Virus record (IMG/VR): IMGVR_UViG_3300030103_002759
Coordinates: 1-30,978 of that record
DNA from: a virus
Strand: one strand, 5' to 3'
Length of the DNA: 30,978 nucleotides
The notes beneath the pieces were generated by a model. That model had not been told where the DNA came from. It worked only from the letters and a program-made list of their open reading frames with translations, and searched no databases. The position numbers and the translations under genes were made by a program. Below, in pieces: positions 29,534 to 30,978 of the stretch (positions within the stretch are counted from its first letter, which is position 1; each line of letters starts with the position of its first letter).

Positions 29534-30144
29534 TAGTAAAAACTATCAGCGCCTAAGTCATCCATAGAGCCGCCGCCTCCATAAGATTGTGAATCAGAAA
29601 AACTTTGTTCATCAGCGGATCTACCACCATCACTACCAAAACCATAATCATCTGCAGTAGTAAGAGCACCTACTTCTCTACCTGGCATAATGCCTGCATC
29701 AGCAGTTACATCTAATCTTCCTCTTCTTCTGTCATTAAAATTTTTAAATAAACCTGATATTCCATCTGAAACTCCACTCATAATACTTGGAGAGTTATAA
29801 CCTATAAGTGCTCCTATTGGCCCACCAGTTAATAATCCTAGAATACCTCTTGCAATACCACCTCTATCTCCACTTAAATAATCATAGCCTCTTTGAAAAA
29901 GACCTGGTTCTTGTAATACATCATCGGTGCCTATATTGCCTTCATTAGCATCAGACAACTGAGCGATGTTATTTAAAATAATTTGATTAATATCGTTGCT
30001 AGGAGCAGATCCCATGCTAGGAGCAGATCCCATAAATCTTTGATCAATACTTCCAATTCCTTGACCTTGGTTATCTCTAGCTATGTCTCTTTGAATAGCT
30101 TGATTACGTAAATTTTCTTCTATGATGTCATATATAGTAGCCAT
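29533..30144 (-). CDS. Gly/Ser/Asp-rich probable virion protein, 203 aa
   Basis: Not recognised. The middle (GGIARGILGLLTGGPIGALI, then GYNSPSIMSGVSDGISGLF) is glycine-rich and hydrophobic, like membrane-penetrating ejection proteins. The C-terminus is Gly-, Ser- and Asp-rich (SYGGGGSMDDLGADSFY). Near residue 38 MGSAPS occurs twice, from an 18-bp tandem duplication. It directly follows the large protein cut by the right edge, overlapping it by one base. Confidence 0.65.
   Translation of the reverse strand: MATIYDIIEENLRNQAIQRDIARDNQGQGIGSIDQRFMGSAPSMGSAPSNDINQIILNNIAQLSDANEGNIGTDDVLQEPGLFQRGYDYLSGDRGGIARGILGLLTGGPIGALIGYNSPSIMSGVSDGISGLFKNFNDRRRGRLDVTADAGIMPGREVGALTTADDYGFGSDGGRSADEQSFSDSQSYGGGGSMDDLGADSFY
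29998..30033. repeat. 18-bp perfect tandem duplication in a coding region
   Basis: GCTAGGAGCAGATCCCAT occurs twice head to tail (29998-30015 and 30016-30033). It keeps the frame and duplicates MGSAPS. It looks like recent slippage. Confidence 0.9.
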
Positions 30145-30978
30145 TATGCTAATCCTCTGTTTCTAAGTGCTATCATTTTTTCCTCTTCTGATAATAAAGC
30201 ACTTTCAGTAGGTGTCAACCCTGTTTGCATAACATTTGGTGTTGCCTGAGCTGTAGATTGTACTATACCTGGGTTTGGTTGTGGTAATTCACCAAGATTA
30301 AGATCAGGATCTTGGTTTGATGGAGTATTTGTTGGTGCTTCTTGTTCTTCTATTCCAAAATCAGAAAGTTTAATTTTAAATTCTTTAGATAAATCAGCTC
30401 CTTTCATTTTTTCAATCATTTCCATAATTACAGGCAGAGCTGCTTCAAAAGGATCTTCATATGTAGGGTTAGATCTTCTAAACTCCTCAGCTTTTTCATA
30501 AAATTTTTTACCAATATTTAAAGATGGAATATAAGGTCTAAATTCACCAGAAAGAAAAGCTCCATATTCTTTTGGTGACCTTAATCTTTTTTCAAACACT
30601 TCAACATATTGTCCTTCTGTAACATCAAATTCTTTTCCTGCTTCTAAATCTAAATGCATTTTTTGTTGAGCGTCAAATAAAGCTTTATTAGTAACAAAGA
30701 ATTGTCTTATAACTTCTTCTGGTGTTGAAGGACTTGATAATAATCTAGTTTCACCCCCTGTAAATTCTCTTGTTGCTCCTCTTTTTGCTCTATCGTATCC
30801 AGTTATTTTAAAATCTAAACCTCTAAGGGGATCAATTTTAATTAGTCTCCAACCCAATAGGCCTGGTAATTCTTTCTCTAACTCATAAGTTTGACCTGAT
30901 TTAGCAGCAGGTAATCCTGTGTATGCATAGTATAATCTTGTTAGCTGTGATTTAGATAAAGGTATCTGTGTATCAATA
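30144..30978 (-). CDS. C-terminal part of a large phage protein (partial, 5' end off window)
   Basis: The frame is open from the right edge to its stop at 30144, about 278 codons; a TTG at 30857 is not the likely start because similar sequence continues upstream without a stop. Visible parts are LSKSQLTRLYYAYTGLPA, LLGWRLIKIDPLRGLDF, FFVTNKALFDAQQKMHLDLE and a Pro/Asn-rich acidic linker near the end. I recall C-termini like this in very large polyvalent or internal virion proteins of marine phages. Role not established. Confidence 0.7.
   Translation of the reverse strand, partial: IDTQIPLSKSQLTRLYYAYTGLPAAKSGQTYELEKELPGLLGWRLIKIDPLRGLDFKITGYDRAKRGATREFTGGETRLLSSPSTPEEVIRQFFVTNKALFDAQQKMHLDLEAGKEFDVTEGQYVEVFEKRLRSPKEYGAFLSGEFRPYIPSLNIGKKFYEKAEEFRRSNPTYEDPFEAALPVIMEMIEKMKGADLSKEFKIKLSDFGIEEQEAPTNTPSNQDPDLNLGELPQPNPGIVQSTAQATPNVMQTGLTPTESALLSEEEKMIALRNRGLA

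Overview
The window is about 31 kb of a tailed, double-stranded DNA phage genome, AT-rich over most of its length. It looks like an uncultured marine phage of the pelagiphage or Mediterranean metaviromic type. This rests on gene content and protein style recalled from such phages, not on any search. Genes are dense, mostly on the minus strand, and joined by ATGA, TAATG or GTGA overlaps. No tRNA, rRNA, integrase, CRISPR array or reverse transcriptase was seen, and no major capsid gene lies in the window.

Layout. (i) 1-9704, minus strand: head and packaging genes. The large terminase comes first, then two large unrecognised proteins carrying repeated GGRIGF-type motifs, the portal, and two small genes; the last runs off the left edge. 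(ii) 9895-11957, minus: small accessory genes with near-identical leaders and promoters, including a 35-residue membrane protein coupled on both sides. (iii) 12000-13790, plus: a GC-richer cassette. It starts with a strong promoter and about 390 bases of non-coding sequence with strong RNA-like folding. A heptamer array, a second promoter and four genes follow, including a Gp88-like cysteine protein. Two more heptamer arrays lie in or at the ends of the genes. (iv) 13701-15340: a PD-(D/E)XK-like nuclease, the small terminase subunit (plus), and small genes. (v) 15357-15671: clustered octamer repeats (GTTACAAA) that could be an origin or operator. (vi) 15614-18216, minus: eleven overlapping genes from a ribbon-helix-helix regulator to a Cas4/MGME1-like exonuclease, including a LAGLIDADG gene and a tiny lipoprotein. 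(vii) 18499-27851, minus: the replication block (possible ssDNA-binding protein, primase, UvrD-like helicase, DUF3310 protein, family A polymerase), followed by membrane proteins and an M15 peptidase probably used in lysis. (viii) 27918-29342, plus: a SNF2-type helicase read from its own promoter. (ix) 29339-30978, minus: a holin-like small protein and two probable virion proteins, the last cut by the right edge.

The most unusual parts are the structured non-coding element at about 12035-12423 and the strict 7-bp arrays (consensus CAAGCNN) at three places within 1.4 kb. The element contains two tandem long hairpins with identical bases and covarying upper stems. The largest array supplies the C-terminal tails of two convergent genes at once. 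Shared TAGGA dyads near promoters, together with the ribbon-helix-helix gene, suggest a small phage regulon.
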